Shown: positions 16,395 through 26,557 of the stretch, in pieces
How positions within the stretch are numbered: position 1 is the stretch's first letter
Layout of the letters: every line of letters starts with the position of its first letter
From: an uncultured Chlorobiaceae bacterium
Lineage (GTDB): Bacteria; Bacteroidota; Chlorobiia; Chlorobiales; Chlorobiaceae
DNA: 35,324 bases
Direction of reading: 5' to 3'
NCBI GenBank assembly: GCA_903940125.1
Contig: CAJAJL010000109.1
Location: 1 to 35,324, forward strand
Position numbers and translations under genes: made by a program
Notes under the pieces: model-generated
Seen by the model: the letters and a program-made list of their open reading frames with translations, nothing else
The model's database searches: none
What the model was told of the DNA's origin: nothing

Positions 16395-16616
16395 TCATGC
16401 CATAAACTGCTTAAACATCCTTAAATCATTCTCAAACAGCAACAGTATATCGTCAATCTTGTACCGGAGCAGCACAGTGCGGTCAATGCCCATACCAAAG
16501 GCGTAGCAGGTGACGTCCACTTCGGCTGATGGTTCGGTGAAGGGGAAAAAGCTTGTGCGGAACCGGAGTTTGACGTCCGAGCCGGGGTTGCCGCTGGTGA
16601 CGAAAAAGGTATGGAC
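16395..16616 (-). pseudogene. pheS: 3' fragment of pheS with an in-frame internal deletion
   Basis: The 73-codon frame ends in the C-terminus of the phenylalanyl-tRNA synthetase alpha chain. It has [20 protein letters not shown] followed by EVDVTC, then jumps to [19 protein letters not shown] and [13 protein letters not shown]. In intact PheS the segment between VDVTC and AFGMG contains about 35-40 residues (a Cys-rich insert, then EIMGCGMVHP). All of that is missing with the frame kept. The 5' part of the gene is also gone, and a TAA at 16617-16619 closes the frame upstream. It cannot be functional. A complete pheS must exist elsewhere. Confidence 0.85.
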
Positions 16617-16767
16617 TTACAATTTCCTTCATGATGGAAAACATTAAACCTGCTCATTTTTTGAGCAAAAAAATTCTTTTTTCTTCATTGCCGGATATCC
16701 TCATGAGGTTATATTGTTGCATCTATCAACGTTTAACCGATAATAAATCTTAAGGTTTTTTGAAAGC

Positions 16768-16794
16768 GTAACTCTATAATAAAAAAAGAGTTAC
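16768..16794 (+). promoter_or_regulatory. Inverted repeat in the nrdJ leader around a TATAAT
   Basis: GTAACTCT at 16768-16775 is a perfect inverted copy of AGAGTTAC at 16787-16794, with an AT-only loop. A TATAAT at 16775-16780 overlaps the left arm, 50 bp ahead of the nrdJ start, so this could be a promoter with an operator over the -10 box. No good -35 is seen at the right distance. It does not match the NrdR-box pattern as I know it. Confidence 0.35.
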
Positions 16795-16830
16795 CTTTTC
16801 ATATTCCATATTTGACCCCGGAGAGTTCTC

Positions 16831-19800
16831 ATGAAAATTTCCCGTCTGTTCACCACTTCCGGTGAAAATGTTTACGATCGTTTTGAATACACGAAAAGGA
16901 GTTCGGTACTGCGTAATCCTGACGGCTCGAAGGTCTTTGAGATGACAGATATTGAAGTGCCTCAACAGTGGTCGCAGGTTGCTGCAGATATTCTTGCCCA
17001 GAAGTATTTTAGGAAAACAGGGATTCCGCAGCGCGACGAAAACGGCAATATTGTTATCGATAGTGAGGGTAATCCGGTGACCGGCAGCGAACACTCAATT
17101 AAAGAGGTTGTCCATCGTATGGCGGGCTGCTGGAAAGATTGGGGCGAAAAAAACCAATATTTCGATACTCCGGATGATGCCGAGGCATTTTACGACGAGG
17201 TGGCATTCATGATTCTCAAGCAGATGGGTGCACCCAACTCTCCGCAGTGGTTTAATACAGGGCTGAATTTTGCTTATGGCACTACCGGTCCTGCCCAGGG
17301 ACATTTTTATGTTGATCCGAAAAGCGGGGAGGTCAGGGAATCAGAGGATGCTTACGGAAGGCCTCAGGCCCATGCCTGTTTTATCCAGTCTGTCAGCGAT
17401 GACCTTGTCAACGAGGGTGGTATTTTTGATCTCGCAATCCGAGAGGCCAGGGTATTTAAATTTGGCAGCGGTTCGGGCACGAACTACTCGAACCTTCGTT
17501 CAGGCGGAGAAAAGTTGAGTGGCGGAGGCAGTTCTTCAGGTCTGATGAGTTTTCTGAAGATTTTTGACTCAGCCGCAGGGGCAATAAAATCCGGCGGTAC
17601 AACACGTCGGGCTGCCAAAATGGTGATCGTCGATATCGACCACCCGGATGTGGAAAAATTTATCGAGTGGAAAGCAAAAGAAGAGGACAAAGTGGCATCG
17701 CTGGTTGCGGGTTCGAGAATCTGTTCCCGTTTCCTTCAGGCTATTGTAGAAGAAGCACTTGCAAATGGTGTCGACCATAAGGCAAACCCACGGCTGCAGA
17801 AGCTGATACAGAATGCGCTCAGCAGAGCGGTGCCGATGAGCTATATTATTCGTGTTCTTGCATTGGTCGAACAAGGATATACTTCACTCGATTTTGAAGA
17901 GTATAACTCAAATTACGAATCGGAAGCATACCATACCGTTGGAGGCCAGAACTCAAATAATACTGTCCGTGTGACCAATGAGTTCATGAAGGCAGTTGAA
18001 AATAACGATCTCTGGTCGCTGCACGAGCGCACAACCGGTAAAAGTGTCAAAAGTGTTAAAGCGCGGGATCTCTGGGAAAAAATCCTGCTCAGTGCATGGA
18101 AATGTGCTGATCCCGGTTTGCAGTTCGATACCACCATCAACGAATGGCATACCTGCCCTCAAAGTGGGCGAATTAATGCAAGTAATCCCTGTTCAGAATA
18201 CATGTTTCTTGACGATACGGCATGCAATCTGGCCAGCTTGAACCTGATCCATTTTATCGACGAGACTTCAGGCAGAGTGAAGGTCAGGGAACTGCAGCAT
18301 GCATCCCATTTATGGACGATAGTACTCGAAATTTCAGTCCTTATGGCCCATTTCCCATCAAAGGATATAGCCCGCCTGAGCTACGAATTCAGAACGCTCG
18401 GCCTCGGATTTGCAAATCTTGGCACGGTTCTGATGGTGCTTGGTATTCCATACGATTCACCCAAGGCACTTGCAATCGCCGGCGCCATATCTGCGGTCAT
18501 GACCGGCCAGGCCTATTTGACATCGGCGGAGATGGCTCATGATCTCGGCACATTTGCCGGATACAGCGCAAATTCCAAAGAAATGCTGCGTGTTATCCGC
18601 AATCATCGCAGAGCTGCCCGAAATATGTCTGAAGAGGAGTACGAAGGACTCTCGGTCAAGCCTCGTGGCATTGATTCTGAGTATTGCCCCAAGGAGCTTT
18701 TTGATACAGCAGGAAAGGTTTGGGATGAAGCGCTTCAGAAAGGGAAAAAATACGGATACCGTAATGCTCAGGTCAGTGTTATAGCACCGACAGGCACAAT
18801 CGGCCTGGTTATGGATTGCGATACCACCGGCATTGAGCCTGAATTTGCAATCGTAAAATTCAAAAAACTTGCAGGCGGAGGCTATTTTAAAATTGTCAAC
18901 CAGTCGGTGCATAAAGCTCTTGAACGGCTCGGTTACACCGATGTACAGATCGACGATATCGAACATTACTGCAAGGGGCACGGAACACTTGCAGGCTCAC
19001 CCTCCATCAATCGCCAATGGCTGAAAAGCAGGGGCTTTACTGATGACAAGATAGAAGTTGTGGAGTCTCAGCTTGAAACTGTTTTTGATATTCGCTTTGC
19101 ATTCAATAAATGGATTCTCGGCGAGGATTTCTGTGCAGCACTTGGCTTTACAGACGAGCAGCTCAATGACCCCGATTTTAACATGCTTCAGGCTCTTGGT
19201 GCGACACCTGAGGATGCTGAAGCCGCAAATGACTATATCTGCGGCACAATGACCATCGAAGGGGCGCCTCATCTGAAGCTTGAACATCTGTCGGTGTTCG
19301 ACTGTGCCAGCAAGTGCGGAAAAAAAGGAGTTCGCTATATCAAGCATATGGCACACATCCGTATGATGTCAGCAGTACAGCCGTTTATTTCAGGTGCGAT
19401 TTCCAAAACAGTTAACATGCCCGGAACGGCTACAACCGCTGAAATCGGTGATGTCTATCAGTCAGCATGGCAGCACATGGTCAAGGCTGTCACGGTCTAT
19501 CGCGATGGTTCAAAACTCTCTCAGCCTCTCAATATATCAAGCTATCAGGATCTTGACGAGGTCATCATGCTTGGGACAGAAGAGAGCCTTGATGAAACAA
19601 AGGGCCCAAAAGAGGTTCAGGAGCGCATTGTCGAACGGGTATATCACCGCTCAGAACGTCGATACCTGCCGAAACGGCGGAAAGGTTATATCCGGGAAGC
19701 TCATGTTGGCGGCCACAAGGTTTTTCTCCGAACAGGGGAGTATGAAGATGGTGCTCTCGGTGAAATATTTATCGACATGTACAAAGAGGGAGCTTCATTC

Positions 19801-20280
19801 AAAGGCCTTCTGAACTGCTTTGCCGTTCTTGCCTCCAAGGCTCTGCAATACGGTATGCCGCTTGAGGAACTTGTCGACAGCTTTACCTTTACCCGATTTG
19901 AACCTGCAGGAGCGGTACAAGGGCACAACGCCATAAAAAACTCCACATCCATCCTTGATTATGTCTTCCGTTCAATCGGATACGACTACCTTGGACGCAA
20001 GGATTTTGTGCATGTCAAAGCGGTTGACGAGCTGCTTGATGGAGATGTTGATGGAAAACAGAAAAGCAATGGCTCAGCAGATCATAACCGGGTTGTAGAG
20101 CCTGCACTGGCAGTTCATGCTGAAGCTGCGCACACATCAGTCCGTCAAAGCCAGGCCTATCAGGCTAAAGTCCAGGGATATACCGGGGAACAGTGTGAAA
20201 ACTGCGGCTCCATGCGTGTCAAGCAGAACGGCACCTGCAAAGTCTGCGAAGATTGCGGCATGACAACCGGCTGCTCTTAA
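16831..20280 (+). CDS. nrdJ: Adenosylcobalamin-dependent ribonucleotide reductase, class II
   Basis: This 1149-residue enzyme reduces ribonucleotides to deoxyribonucleotides with a B12-derived radical. NPCSEYMFLDDTACNLASLN near residue 450 carries the active-site Asn, the radical-site Cys and the Glu. SGGTTRRAAKMVIVDIDHPD and SNLRSGGEKLSGGGSSSG belong to the ten-stranded barrel. The C-terminal end has CENCGSMRVKQNGTCKVC followed by EDCGMTTGC, the Cys-rich tail that re-reduces the active site. The length fits the long class II type that works as a single chain. Upstream lies a 27-bp inverted repeat and AT-rich leader. I see no cobalamin riboswitch motif, so control may be by another regulator. 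Confidence 0.96.
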   Translation: MKISRLFTTSGENVYDRFEYTKRSSVLRNPDGSKVFEMTDIEVPQQWSQVAADILAQKYFRKTGIPQRDENGNIVIDSEGNPVTGSEHSIKEVVHRMAGCWKDWGEKNQYFDTPDDAEAFYDEVAFMILKQMGAPNSPQWFNTGLNFAYGTTGPAQGHFYVDPKSGEVRESEDAYGRPQAHACFIQSVSDDLVNEGGIFDLAIREARVFKFGSGSGTNYSNLRSGGEKLSGGGSSSGLMSFLKIFDSAAGAIKSGGTTRRAAKMVIVDIDHPDVEKFIEWKAKEEDKVASLVAGSRICSRFLQAIVEEALANGVDHKANPRLQKLIQNALSRAVPMSYIIRVLALVEQGYTSLDFEEYNSNYESEAYHTVGGQNSNNTVRVTNEFMKAVENNDLWSLHERTTGKSVKSVKARDLWEKILLSAWKCADPGLQFDTTINEWHTCPQSGRINASNPCSEYMFLDDTACNLASLNLIHFIDETSGRVKVRELQHASHLWTIVLEISVLMAHFPSKDIARLSYEFRTLGLGFANLGTVLMVLGIPYDSPKALAIAGAISAVMTGQAYLTSAEMAHDLGTFAGYSANSKEMLRVIRNHRRAARNMSEEEYEGLSVKPRGIDSEYCPKELFDTAGKVWDEALQKGKKYGYRNAQVSVIAPTGTIGLVMDCDTTGIEPEFAIVKFKKLAGGGYFKIVNQSVHKALERLGYTDVQIDDIEHYCKGHGTLAGSPSINRQWLKSRGFTDDKIEVVESQLETVFDIRFAFNKWILGEDFCAALGFTDEQLNDPDFNMLQALGATPEDAEAANDYICGTMTIEGAPHLKLEHLSVFDCASKCGKKGVRYIKHMAHIRMMSAVQPFISGAISKTVNMPGTATTAEIGDVYQSAWQHMVKAVTVYRDGSKLSQPLNISSYQDLDEVIMLGTEESLDETKGPKEVQERIVERVYHRSERRYLPKRRKGYIREAHVGGHKVFLRTGEYEDGALGEIFIDMYKEGASFKGLLNCFAVLASKALQYGMPLEELVDSFTFTRFEPAGAVQGHNAIKNSTSILDYVFRSIGYDYLGRKDFVHVKAVDELLDGDVDGKQKSNGSADHNRVVEPALAVHAEAAHTSVRQSQAYQAKVQGYTGEQCENCGSMRVKQNGTCKVCEDCGMTTGCS

Positions 20281-20365
20281 TGGGTAAACACCGTATTAAA
20301 GTAACGAGGAAAGTGTTCGTAAATAAAAAAGAAGGACTTGTTCAAAACAGCAGGAGCAGGAAGCG

Positions 20366-20611
20366 TCATCCGGCAACTCTATAGGTTTGGCCCATAGGCA
20401 GGAAGCCAGCAACATCCCCGCTTGCGAGTCGTGAACGGATATTATCGAACCATTCAATTGTCTCTTTCGAATACAACCTTTCGCCGCAATGGGTGCAAAT
20501 ATCAGCTTTTACTCTAACAACAGCCGTGTTGTTCCCCCCTAGAATCAATTTTTCAACCTCTTTTTCAATCATATCACCTCCGCATACCGGACATAGCTCA
20601 AACGGCATCAT
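20366..20611 (-). CDS. YgiT/MqsA-type zinc-finger antitoxin
   Basis: The start is at ATG 20611 (81 residues), because AAGGAG lies at the right distance ahead of it. It has two zinc-binding pairs, CPVCGG near residue 6 and CTHCGE near residue 38, joined by a beta hairpin (VEKLILGGNNTAVVRVKAD). This is the YgiT-type zinc finger used by MqsA antitoxins, without the C-terminal HTH domain. It ends in FLPMGQTYRVAG. It overlaps the toxin gene end by 14 bp on the same strand and should bind and block it. Confidence 0.87.
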   Translation of the reverse strand: MMPFELCPVCGGDMIEKEVEKLILGGNNTAVVRVKADICTHCGERLYSKETIEWFDNIRSRLASGDVAGFLPMGQTYRVAG

Positions 20612-20927
20612 TACTTTTTCTCCTTGTTTTCCATTCAATCCATCTTTCAGGATCTGGACGATAAACTGTTATTAACACAGTCCACGAGTTTTTTCTATTA
20701 TAAGCCCAAACGCTGTGTACGGGTTCTTTTTGAACATTATTTCCGAAAATCAAACAGCTTGGATAAGGCTTATCCGTGGGATAATGCTCAATTATTTCTC
20801 CATCGGCAACGCTCTCAATTACCTCTTCAAATGTCAAATTATCTGAAAGAGCCTCTTCGTATGCGTGATCTGTAATTCTGAACTTTTCATACCTTATTGC
20901 TTCGACGATCTCTTTCTTGAGCAGCAT
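20598..20927 (-). CDS. DUF4258-family toxin
   Basis: The 109-residue product has the DUF4258 pattern: FRITDHAYEEALSDNLTFEE at about residues 16-35, then GEIIEHYPTDKPYPSCLIFG and a C-terminal TVLITVYRPDPERWIEW. These proteins resemble RelE/BrnT-type mRNA interferases and pair with YgiT-type zinc-finger antitoxins, as here. The His of DHAYEE and the Arg/Tyr near the C-terminal end (YRPDPERW) are the likely catalytic residues. It precedes the antitoxin gene with overlap, so the pair is co-translated. RNA cleavage is a family expectation only. Confidence 0.85.
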   Translation of the reverse strand: MLLKKEIVEAIRYEKFRITDHAYEEALSDNLTFEEVIESVADGEIIEHYPTDKPYPSCLIFGNNVQKEPVHSVWAYNRKNSWTVLITVYRPDPERWIEWKTRRKSNDAV

Positions 20928-21099
20928 TCTTTGATGTTGATTTTACCAGAAATATACTCTTGATAAATATAATGAATTGTGTTCATCTTTTCACGATTCC
21001 GTGAAGCTTATTCTTCCCATGAAAATATGTCAACTCCAGTATCAATGATTCCCCATTACCGCAGAAAACAACCTTTTCGAAATCCCTGAATGCTAAACA

Positions 21100-21741
21100 T
21101 CATGAAGCCTTCGCTGATATACCGGTTGCAAGTTTGTGACCCAGTTTATGCGCCTTATCGATTGTCCTTTTACTCAGTTCCTGATGCTTCTGTTGTGCTG
21201 CAAGCCCGATAAAGAGCGTCCCAACCGTTTCAGCACCAAGCATCGTTGCAGCAGATTTAAGTCGCTTTGTGACATCTCCCGTTAATCTTGCAAGAAAGCC
21301 CGGTGCAGCGGAAGAGGCCACGAGAAGTGCTCGTTTTGATTTTCCGGGGCGACGGGCTTTTGGCGCAGGAGCACCCCAAGGCCAGTAGGCAGTGCAGACA
21401 AGACGTTCAATAAATCTCTTCATTATTGCCGTGACTGTTCCGGCATTCATCGGCGAGGCGAGAACAAGAGCATCAGCCCGTTCAATCTCTTGCAGGAGAC
21501 CCGCCATATCATCATCAAGGATACATACACCATAGTTCTTCCCAGCAACCTGGGTGCAGCTGCGGCAGTTGGTGCAGAATTCAAGATGTTTATCCAGCAG
21601 AGAGATTTTCCGGGTTACAGCACCCTCTTTTCTTGCGGCAGCGAGGATCTCATCGACAGCCCTTTCGATAATCCCTCCTTTTCGGTAGCTGCCGACAATC
21701 GCAAGAATGTTTACTGGACTATTCATGAGAGTGTTTCCCAT
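21100..21741 (-). CDS. Flavodoxin-fold NAD(P)H reductase with Cys cluster (iron-sulfur-flavoprotein-like)
   Basis: The protein begins with the flavodoxin-like VNILAIVGSYRKGGIIERAV, where GSYRKGG is the FMN-phosphate loop, and continues with ADALVLASPMNAGTVTAIMK, the second flavin loop. Between them lies a Cys set, C-T-N-C-R-S-C and a fourth Cys about ten residues on (residues about 56-73), similar in layout to iron-sulfur flavoproteins. It is likely a small cytoplasmic FMN reductase that may bind a 4Fe-4S cluster. The substrate is unknown. Two starts are possible, 21741 or 21726 (M6). It lies between a toxin-antitoxin pair and the Wadjet operon. Confidence 0.8.
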   Translation of the reverse strand: MGNTLMNSPVNILAIVGSYRKGGIIERAVDEILAAARKEGAVTRKISLLDKHLEFCTNCRSCTQVAGKNYGVCILDDDMAGLLQEIERADALVLASPMNAGTVTAIMKRFIERLVCTAYWPWGAPAPKARRPGKSKRALLVASSAAPGFLARLTGDVTKRLKSAATMLGAETVGTLFIGLAAQQKHQELSKRTIDKAHKLGHKLATGISAKAS

Positions 21742-22016
21742 TTAATATTCATTAAAGCGCAATTACAGGTGGCCTCGTATCCGAAAACCATGTAATGATT
21801 AATATGGACAAGTTTAAACAAAATGATAAAATTTGGCAAGTCCAGCGGGTTGTGCTGCACTCTGTCAATGAGCTGAAGGATAAGATGACGGTGCAGGTTC
21901 GGGAGTGATGTCGTTGTCGTTTGTTTTGAGATGATCTGTTTTGATGGCCCTAAATTGTTTGTTATACTTTGAAGAGTAGTTTTTTTTAGTATTCCGAGGA
22001 AACAGTACCACTCCGC
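21742..22016. other. Gap between the flavoprotein and jetD, with a 37-codon frame
   Basis: A plus-strand frame at 21795-21908 encodes MDKFKQNDKIWQVQRVVLHS and NELKDKMTVQVRE then TGA, which looks like the end of an unknown protein, perhaps a remnant. The rest is featureless. After the jetD stop there is no hairpin with a T run, so the Wadjet operon has no visible intrinsic terminator. Confidence 0.35.
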
Positions 22017-23192
22017 TCAAACCTTTCCCAAAGCCTCAACCAGCCACTCAAACCCAATCTTTTCCTGCTCCAGCCGGATTTGACCACCCAGCTCATTGCT
22101 GCGCAGCTGATCGTAGAGCGCACTCTCCTCATCGGTCAAACGCGTGAGGATGCCGGTTTCGGGAGATGGTTCAAAGCCCCAAAGCGTTCGATGCTCCATT
22201 AGCGTAGGACGGTCCATCAGAAGGGAAGCAGTATGGTGAAAGAACCCGCGCAACTGGTTAAGGATAGCGAAACCATGGGTGTCGATGTCTCCCCAGTAAT
22301 GGATCTTCCGGTCACGCAGCCACTCTACTGCCCCGAAGTTCTCAAAACCATAGCCAGCCCCGAAAATCACCATTCCCTGAGGAACCTGGGGGAAAGCCAG
22401 AAAGTTGATTTCATTCTCGGTGATAAACACCTTGTCAACTGGAATCTCCAGTCGGGCAAAGGTTGCCTGTGAAACCGTGATATCCTGGTCAGTCTCTGTC
22501 TGCAGTAGCGCCAGTTTCGGGTCAAGGATTCGGAAGCGCACCCGCAGGGGTTTGTCCCGAAAGCCATAACGACGGCAGAATCCTCCGGCTCCTGTGGCAG
22601 TTACATCGATCTCCTCCGATGGAAGGACGAGATCGAACAGCTCACCCAGCACACCTCGTTGACCTTCGATAAACTTGCTGTGTACTCCGGGCAAGTCAAT
22701 CTGTCGCAGATAGATGCCTGGTCGGGGATGCATCCGCAGCCAGTAGACGATTTCCAGCAGGCGTGGCCACTCTTCGGTCAGTTCGAGTGCGCGCAGGGGT
22801 CGTTTTGCCAGCCATGAGAGCAGTTCGGGTTGGTGGTCGCGGGTGAGTGCAACCATTGATGCAAACTGTTCGGCTCCCCGCCGCTTGCCAATCAACCCGA
22901 GAGCATCATCGAGTGAATCGATCCAGATTTCCGCCGGAATGTCATTGTTTCCCAGAATGCGATGATTGATGCTGCGCCATACAATCCGGTACTGTTTTGC
23001 GACGCCTGACAGTCGGGCAATCCAGTCACGGACATCGGTAAAAGAGTCGCTCAATTCCCTTGAGTCAGGCCCTTTCAGCGTCAAACGTCTGGGAAAAATC
23101 TCTTCACCGCTAATCAAAGAGGAAAGCAGGATGCCACGATCCCAGAGTTTCTGTAACTGTGCCTTGAGATCGGCAGGAGTTGTCCAGCTCAT
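22017..23192 (-). CDS. jetD: Wadjet protein JetD (Toprim-like nuclease subunit)
   Basis: JetD is the DNA-cleaving subunit of Wadjet, an SMC-type system that destroys small circular DNA. The N-terminal half (about residues 1-190) corresponds to DUF3322, with [20 protein letters not shown] and a basic region likely to bind DNA. The C-terminal half is DUF2220, a Toprim-like domain related to topoisomerase VI/Spo11. The acid residues of the metal site are visible: Glu at about 259 and 261 (FITENEINF), then Asp at about 302 and 304 ([12 protein letters not shown]). The length of 391 residues is normal. The ATG overlaps the jetC stop by four bases. All expected catalytic residues appear intact. Confidence 0.94.
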   Translation of the reverse strand: MSWTTPADLKAQLQKLWDRGILLSSLISGEEIFPRRLTLKGPDSRELSDSFTDVRDWIARLSGVAKQYRIVWRSINHRILGNNDIPAEIWIDSLDDALGLIGKRRGAEQFASMVALTRDHQPELLSWLAKRPLRALELTEEWPRLLEIVYWLRMHPRPGIYLRQIDLPGVHSKFIEGQRGVLGELFDLVLPSEEIDVTATGAGGFCRRYGFRDKPLRVRFRILDPKLALLQTETDQDITVSQATFARLEIPVDKVFITENEINFLAFPQVPQGMVIFGAGYGFENFGAVEWLRDRKIHYWGDIDTHGFAILNQLRGFFHHTASLLMDRPTLMEHRTLWGFEPSPETGILTRLTDEESALYDQLRSNELGGQIRLEQEKIGFEWLVEALGKV

Positions 23193-26100
23193 ACGAGTGC
23201 CTTCTCTTTTTCAGCGTAATACTCTTCGATGGTGAGGTTGCGCAACACCGAGCAGCGGCCCTCCTGATTGTGCACAAAACCGACACTGGAAACAAACGGC
23301 TCGATGATGTGGATTTTCTGTAACGGCGTAACAATCAGCAGTTGCAGGTTGAGCTGGGCGAAGAGTTGCAGGCCGTACTGGGCCGACTCATCGGAACCGC
23401 GACCAAAGGCCTCGTCGATGACAACGAAGCGGAAGGAGCGCGATCGAACCGCGCCCCATTCCAGACCGAATTGATAGGCAAGGCTGGCGGCAAGCACGGT
23501 ATAGGCAAGCTTCTCCTTCTGCCCTCCCGATTTGCCCCCCGAATCGGCGTAGTGTTCATGTTCGCTGTCGTCTTCGCGCCACCGTTCACTTGCGGCAAAC
23601 ACAAACCAGTTGCGCACATCGGTGACTTTGGCGCTCCAACGCCGATCGAGGTCAGCGTGCTCATCGCGACCACGGAAACGATCGATGATCCGTCGTACCT
23701 GCAGAAATTTTGCTTCGGAATATTGCGCGTCATCCGAGCCGGTCAGACTCCCTTCGGTGCAGGCGCGAAGCTCTGCCTGAAATTCACGGATGTCGGCATC
23801 AAGGTTCATTTGGGCTTCGAGGGTGATGTATCGACCGGGATTGAAGTCTATTTGAATGAGTGATTCATTGAGTCGGGTAATGCGCTCCTTTATCGTCTCG
23901 CGCTCGCGGGCCAGTTGTGACTGAAAATTGGCAACCTCACGGATGGTGTTTTCGTTGAGCAGATCCTTGAAGCGTCCCTCAAAGCGTGGCAGATCATCGG
24001 CACGGAGTTGTTCAAACATCGAACGATATTCAAATCCTGCGGCAATGTTGACATCCACCTCACGAGTTTCAAGTTTCCACTCCTCCTTGTATTCGGTCAT
24101 TGCCCTGATAATCTTTTCACTCAGTCGGGAGAGCTTCCTGTCCTCGACGTCGATCTTTGTTTGCAGCCAGTCACGCATCTTCCGCTCGTTATTGTCACAG
24201 GACTCAACCGTCAGCGTCTGATCGCCGAGAGCCTGAGTGCGCATGGCTTCAAGCATGGCAAAACGCCCGGCCGCTTCTGGCCCTGCTTCATCCAGCAGTG
24301 TACGTGTCTGTTGCTGCAACTCCCTGATGAGGCTGATTTTCTGCTCGATTTTCGATCGTTTATCCTTCCGATCGTCAAGTTGCCGCTCCGTTTCCTGCAG
24401 TTCCTTTTCCAATGCGGCAAGCTGTGCGACGAGGGTTTGCAGAATATTCGAGGTCGCCTCAAGGTCACGCTTTTCTGTTTCCAGCCTGGCGATCGCAAAT
24501 GCTACTGGCTGCCAGTCGAGATCGCGGAAATCCGGATACTCATCAAGTTTGGAGAGGATTGTCAGGCGCTCCTTGAGCGTTGTCTGCTCTTGCTGCAACG
24601 TACTGATACGACCTGCGAGTTCGGCAAGCTCTTGTTTCTGTCGCTGGGCATTCACTTCAAGCGCTGCGATTTTGGCAGCATTGCTCCATCCGAGTACGTA
24701 GCGGCTGCGGTCGTCAAGCCGGTGGCGGTCATCCTTTTCGTGGCGTTCACCCGGTGACTTGATTTGCCCGCCCAGGGTTATGGCTTTTTTCTCCCTCCGG
24801 AACTCCTCCTGGTTCATGCAGCAAACAAGATCGAAACGCCAGGCGATTTCCCGTTCCACCCACTCGAAATAAGGGGAATCGGCTTTAATGGCGAGCTTGC
24901 GGGCCAGCGAAGCCGGTTGCTCCGGCAACTGTTCGCTGCGAGAGTGCTGGCGTACCCGAAAATAGACCAGACGACCTTTCAAATTGGTTCGCTCCACCCA
25001 TTCCGCCACCTTCTGATAGTGATTGTCCGGTACCAGCAGCGAGAGGCCGAAGTTGCGGAGCACTCGTTCAATGGCGCCTTCCCATACCGCATCCTCCTCA
25101 CGAACCTGGAGCAACTCGCCTGCAAACGGCATCTCATCTTCAGCAATATTCAGCGCCTTACAGAGCGAGCGCCGCATGGCAACCTGTTTTTCGTCGATAT
25201 TGCTCATGCGGGCTTTCAACCCCTTGATCTCCGTGGTCAGTTGCTCATGCTCATGACGCCCCTGGGCAAAGAGTACACCCGTCTCATTGAGATCGTTTTG
25301 AACACGGGCTTCAGTTTCAGCCGTTGCCTCATGTATGGCTGAATGCCCGGTACGTTGAAGATGAAACTCCTCAGCATTCGTTGCAGGAAGCTCCCCAAGC
25401 TGGCGTGCAAGTTCTCCATATCGGGTTGCTTTCTGATTGCGCCGTTTAAGATCGTCCTGTTTCTGTCGAATCTCAGCGGCGATACTCTCAATCCGGTCAC
25501 CGCCGTTTTCGGCGATGGTTCGGCGCAGCTCACGATCACGCCCTTGCTGGGTGCGGCGGTCACCTTCAAGTTGTTCGATGGCGATATGGTGACGGCTCAA
25601 CTCTTCATCAAGCGAGGTATGTCGCTTTTCCAGCAATGCAAGCTTGAGGGAGGCAAACCAGGGGCGCAGGGTATCGCGCGAAGCCCGCAACGCTTCCGCT
25701 GTTCGAGCCAGGGTTTGGTGATTGTCGCAATCAGCCACCAGAGGCCCCAGCATCTCTATTTGTCGCTTCGCTTTGAGGACAGCTTCGTGTGCGCGGTTGA
25801 GATCCTCGAAATGCTGGATAAGGGCGTCAATGCGCGGCTCAACATTGAACGGTTCGAGCATGTGGCTGCGTACGAAATCAGTCAGGTTTCCCACTGACTT
25901 GAGCGATACAGTTTGATGGAAGAGATCAAGTGCCTGCTCATTGTCAATGCCGAAGCGCCGACGGAACCAGGCGCCGTAAGGTGGAAAGCTTTCAAACAGG
26001 TCGATTCCAGACCCGCGCAGACGCCGGCGCAGTGTCGCTATTTCGGTACCAAATGCTGAAAAATCGGTGGCGATGGAGAGGTCGCGCTCACAGACGGCAT

Positions 26101-26557
26101 AAAGACGGGCTGGCTGTGTGGCATCCTTCATCCAGAAAATTTGTGCCAGGGTTACGGTCTTGTCGTATCCTTCGTTATGAAAGACACCGAGAATGACTGA
26201 ATAACTGTTGGGTTCACGCAGGGCGACCGGTTTGGCTCCACCTCCAAGAGTTTCCTGGCGTTCCGACTTGAAATAACCGAGCACGTAAGAGCGCAGGGTG
26301 CGTTCACGGTTATCTGCTCCAGCCGCCTTGTTGTAGGCAATGCGCTGGCTTGGCACCAGCAAGGTAGTTACGGCATCGACCAGCGTTGATTTTCCGGAAC
26401 CGATATCCCCCGTGAGGAGTCCATTTTTTCCGCCCAGTCGTAACGTCCAGACTCGTCCATCAAAGGTGCCCCAGTTGAACACCTCAAGACGCTGCAGTCG
26501 AAAGCCAGCCAGGCTGTCATCACCAATAAATCCAAGTTCAAGTGCCTCACTCATCAT
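23189..26557 (-). CDS. jetC: Wadjet protein JetC (SMC-like ATPase)
   Basis: JetC is the motor subunit, related to MukB/MksB, that dimerises and extrudes DNA loops. The 1122-residue protein starts with an ATPase head, with Walker [10 protein letters not shown] at residues 50-58 (AAA_29-type P-loop). Long coiled-coil arms follow (about residues 270-960), rich in Glu/Arg/Leu and interrupted by a hinge-like globular part near residues 470-620. The C-terminal head has the signature [20 protein letters not shown], then Walker [13 protein letters not shown]. Its start overlaps the jetB stop by 11 bp, and its stop overlaps the jetD start by four. No frameshift or missing motif is seen. Confidence 0.96.
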   Translation of the reverse strand: MMSEALELGFIGDDSLAGFRLQRLEVFNWGTFDGRVWTLRLGGKNGLLTGDIGSGKSTLVDAVTTLLVPSQRIAYNKAAGADNRERTLRSYVLGYFKSERQETLGGGAKPVALREPNSYSVILGVFHNEGYDKTVTLAQIFWMKDATQPARLYAVCERDLSIATDFSAFGTEIATLRRRLRGSGIDLFESFPPYGAWFRRRFGIDNEQALDLFHQTVSLKSVGNLTDFVRSHMLEPFNVEPRIDALIQHFEDLNRAHEAVLKAKRQIEMLGPLVADCDNHQTLARTAEALRASRDTLRPWFASLKLALLEKRHTSLDEELSRHHIAIEQLEGDRRTQQGRDRELRRTIAENGGDRIESIAAEIRQKQDDLKRRNQKATRYGELARQLGELPATNAEEFHLQRTGHSAIHEATAETEARVQNDLNETGVLFAQGRHEHEQLTTEIKGLKARMSNIDEKQVAMRRSLCKALNIAEDEMPFAGELLQVREEDAVWEGAIERVLRNFGLSLLVPDNHYQKVAEWVERTNLKGRLVYFRVRQHSRSEQLPEQPASLARKLAIKADSPYFEWVEREIAWRFDLVCCMNQEEFRREKKAITLGGQIKSPGERHEKDDRHRLDDRSRYVLGWSNAAKIAALEVNAQRQKQELAELAGRISTLQQEQTTLKERLTILSKLDEYPDFRDLDWQPVAFAIARLETEKRDLEATSNILQTLVAQLAALEKELQETERQLDDRKDKRSKIEQKISLIRELQQQTRTLLDEAGPEAAGRFAMLEAMRTQALGDQTLTVESCDNNERKMRDWLQTKIDVEDRKLSRLSEKIIRAMTEYKEEWKLETREVDVNIAAGFEYRSMFEQLRADDLPRFEGRFKDLLNENTIREVANFQSQLARERETIKERITRLNESLIQIDFNPGRYITLEAQMNLDADIREFQAELRACTEGSLTGSDDAQYSEAKFLQVRRIIDRFRGRDEHADLDRRWSAKVTDVRNWFVFAASERWREDDSEHEHYADSGGKSGGQKEKLAYTVLAASLAYQFGLEWGAVRSRSFRFVVIDEAFGRGSDESAQYGLQLFAQLNLQLLIVTPLQKIHIIEPFVSSVGFVHNQEGRCSVLRNLTIEEYYAEKEKALV

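Noticed and set aside
16620-16830. Cobalamin riboswitch before the B12-dependent reductase gene
   Set aside because: I looked for the B12 box pattern and the usual multi-stem leader. The leader is AT-rich with only short inverted repeats and is too short.
24008-24757. Long plus-strand open frame (249 codons) inside jetC
   Set aside because: It is antisense to the coiled-coil arm of JetC, whose reading frame is intact. Repetitive codon composition explains the open antisense frame.
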